Of a stretch of DNA of 15,805 nucleotides, positions 15,577 to 15,805 are shown piece after piece. Within the stretch, counting starts at the first letter, position 1. Every line of letters begins with the position of its first letter. This stretch comes from Opitutales bacterium. GTDB lineage: Bacteria; Verrucomicrobiota; Verrucomicrobiia; Opitutales; T3Sed10-336. Made by a program: the position numbers and the translations under genes. Below the pieces are notes generated by a model, which did not search any database, was not told where the DNA came from, and worked only from the letters and a program-made list of their open reading frames with translations. The stretch lies in the NCBI GenBank assembly GCA_007132315.1, contig SLOW01000136.1:1-15805 (forward strand), in the 5' to 3' direction.

Positions 15577-15805
15577 TCAGGCTTTGGCCTTGGGTTGGAT
15601 GGCGGACATCCCGCCGTCGAGCGAAAAGATTTCCCCCGTGACCCAGTCTCCCCCGGGGGAGAGGAGCCACTCGATGAGGGAGGTGATGTTGTCCGGGCGG
15701 CCCACCCGCCCGAGGGGGTGCATGCCTTCCGATATCTTGCGTCCCATTTCACTGCCCAGGATGGGTTGGCTGAGGGCGGTCTCCAACAGGCCGGGAGCGA
15801 TGGCA
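15577..15805 (-). CDS. Short-chain dehydrogenase/reductase, C-terminal part, runs off the window
   Basis: The minus frame enters at the right edge and ends at TGA 15579-15577, giving 76 residues: AIAPGLLETALSQPILG is the SDR segment after the catalytic Tyr-Lys (normally N.IAPG...T), MHPLGRVGRPDNITSLIEWL is the classic P..R.G.P..I...I.WL helix, and SPGGDWVTGEIFSLDGGMSA is the terminal TG....DGG strand. It is a typical classical SDR end (full length about 240-260), NAD(P)-dependent, cytoplasmic, substrate unknown. It appears to be an upstream member of the operon with the SRPBCC protein and FAD oxidoreductase. The promoter lies outside the window. Confidence 0.85.
   Translation of the reverse strand, partial: AIAPGLLETALSQPILGSEMGRKISEGMHPLGRVGRPDNITSLIEWLLSPGGDWVTGEIFSLDGGMSAIQPKAKA

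Noticed and set aside
1..15805. CRISPR arrays, tRNA or rRNA genes, insertion-sequence terminal repeats
   Set aside because: No regularly spaced repeats, cloverleaf-like segments or paired terminal repeats were seen by reading both strands.

Overview
The window reads like a carbohydrate-degradation island from a marine, algal-polysaccharide-using bacterium of the PVC group (Verrucomicrobiota, perhaps Opitutae-like). This placement is inference from protein style only: secreted LamG, Ig-like, beta-helix and DUF1080-like proteins, a C-terminal 'W.S.PG..YE..YS' domain, and an SDR-SRPBCC-FAD operon. No taxonomic marker is complete. The most striking property is how many genes are broken. At least five housekeeping genes survive only as fragments, and two of the secreted-protein genes are interrupted by single lesions.

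Region by region. (1) 1-840 is a scar. The tail of an unidentified ORF (2-73) is followed by the 3' half of bioC on the plus strand (about 74-619). Its stop adjoins and convergently abuts the 3' end of purC on the minus strand (614-840), which carries an in-frame stop. This stretch is AT-rich (17/60 G+C in 481-540). (2) 931-985 holds a sigma70-like promoter with a perfect inverted repeat over its -35 box. (3) 986-4684 encodes a 1232-residue secreted two-module protein: an N-terminal clan GH-A catalytic module resembling GH86 agarases/porphyranases, a His/Asn/Ser-rich linker, and a second (beta/alpha)8-like glycosidase module. Base composition changes across it. (4) 4948-7770 is a secreted LamG, Ig-like and Ca-motif repeat protein with an in-frame TAA and a truncated 3' end. 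(5) 7782-8927 is an intact secreted metallophosphoesterase. (6) 9096-10292 is an open frame formed from three pieces: a secreted jelly-roll protein, a terminator hairpin plus the start of greA, and the last 60 or so codons of polX.

The strand then switches. (7) 13461-10332 (minus) is a secreted right-handed beta-helix protein, GH141-like, with a single frameshift. (8) 15805-13597 (minus) is a tight operon: an SDR dehydrogenase (running off the window), an SRPBCC-domain protein, and a renalase-like FAD oxidoreductase. The 3' end of the last gene runs into the 3' third of the tRNA nucleotidyltransferase gene (cca).

How it works together (inference): the glycosidase fusion, the beta-helix enzyme and the LamG/DUF1080-like proteins would attack and bind a complex, probably red-algal, polysaccharide outside the cytoplasm. 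The SDR/SRPBCC/FAD set is a cytoplasmic redox or light-stress module unrelated to it. The repeated pattern of 3'- or 5'-truncated essential genes glued to one another suggests either real genome erosion and rearrangement or a chimeric assembly. Sequence alone cannot separate the two.
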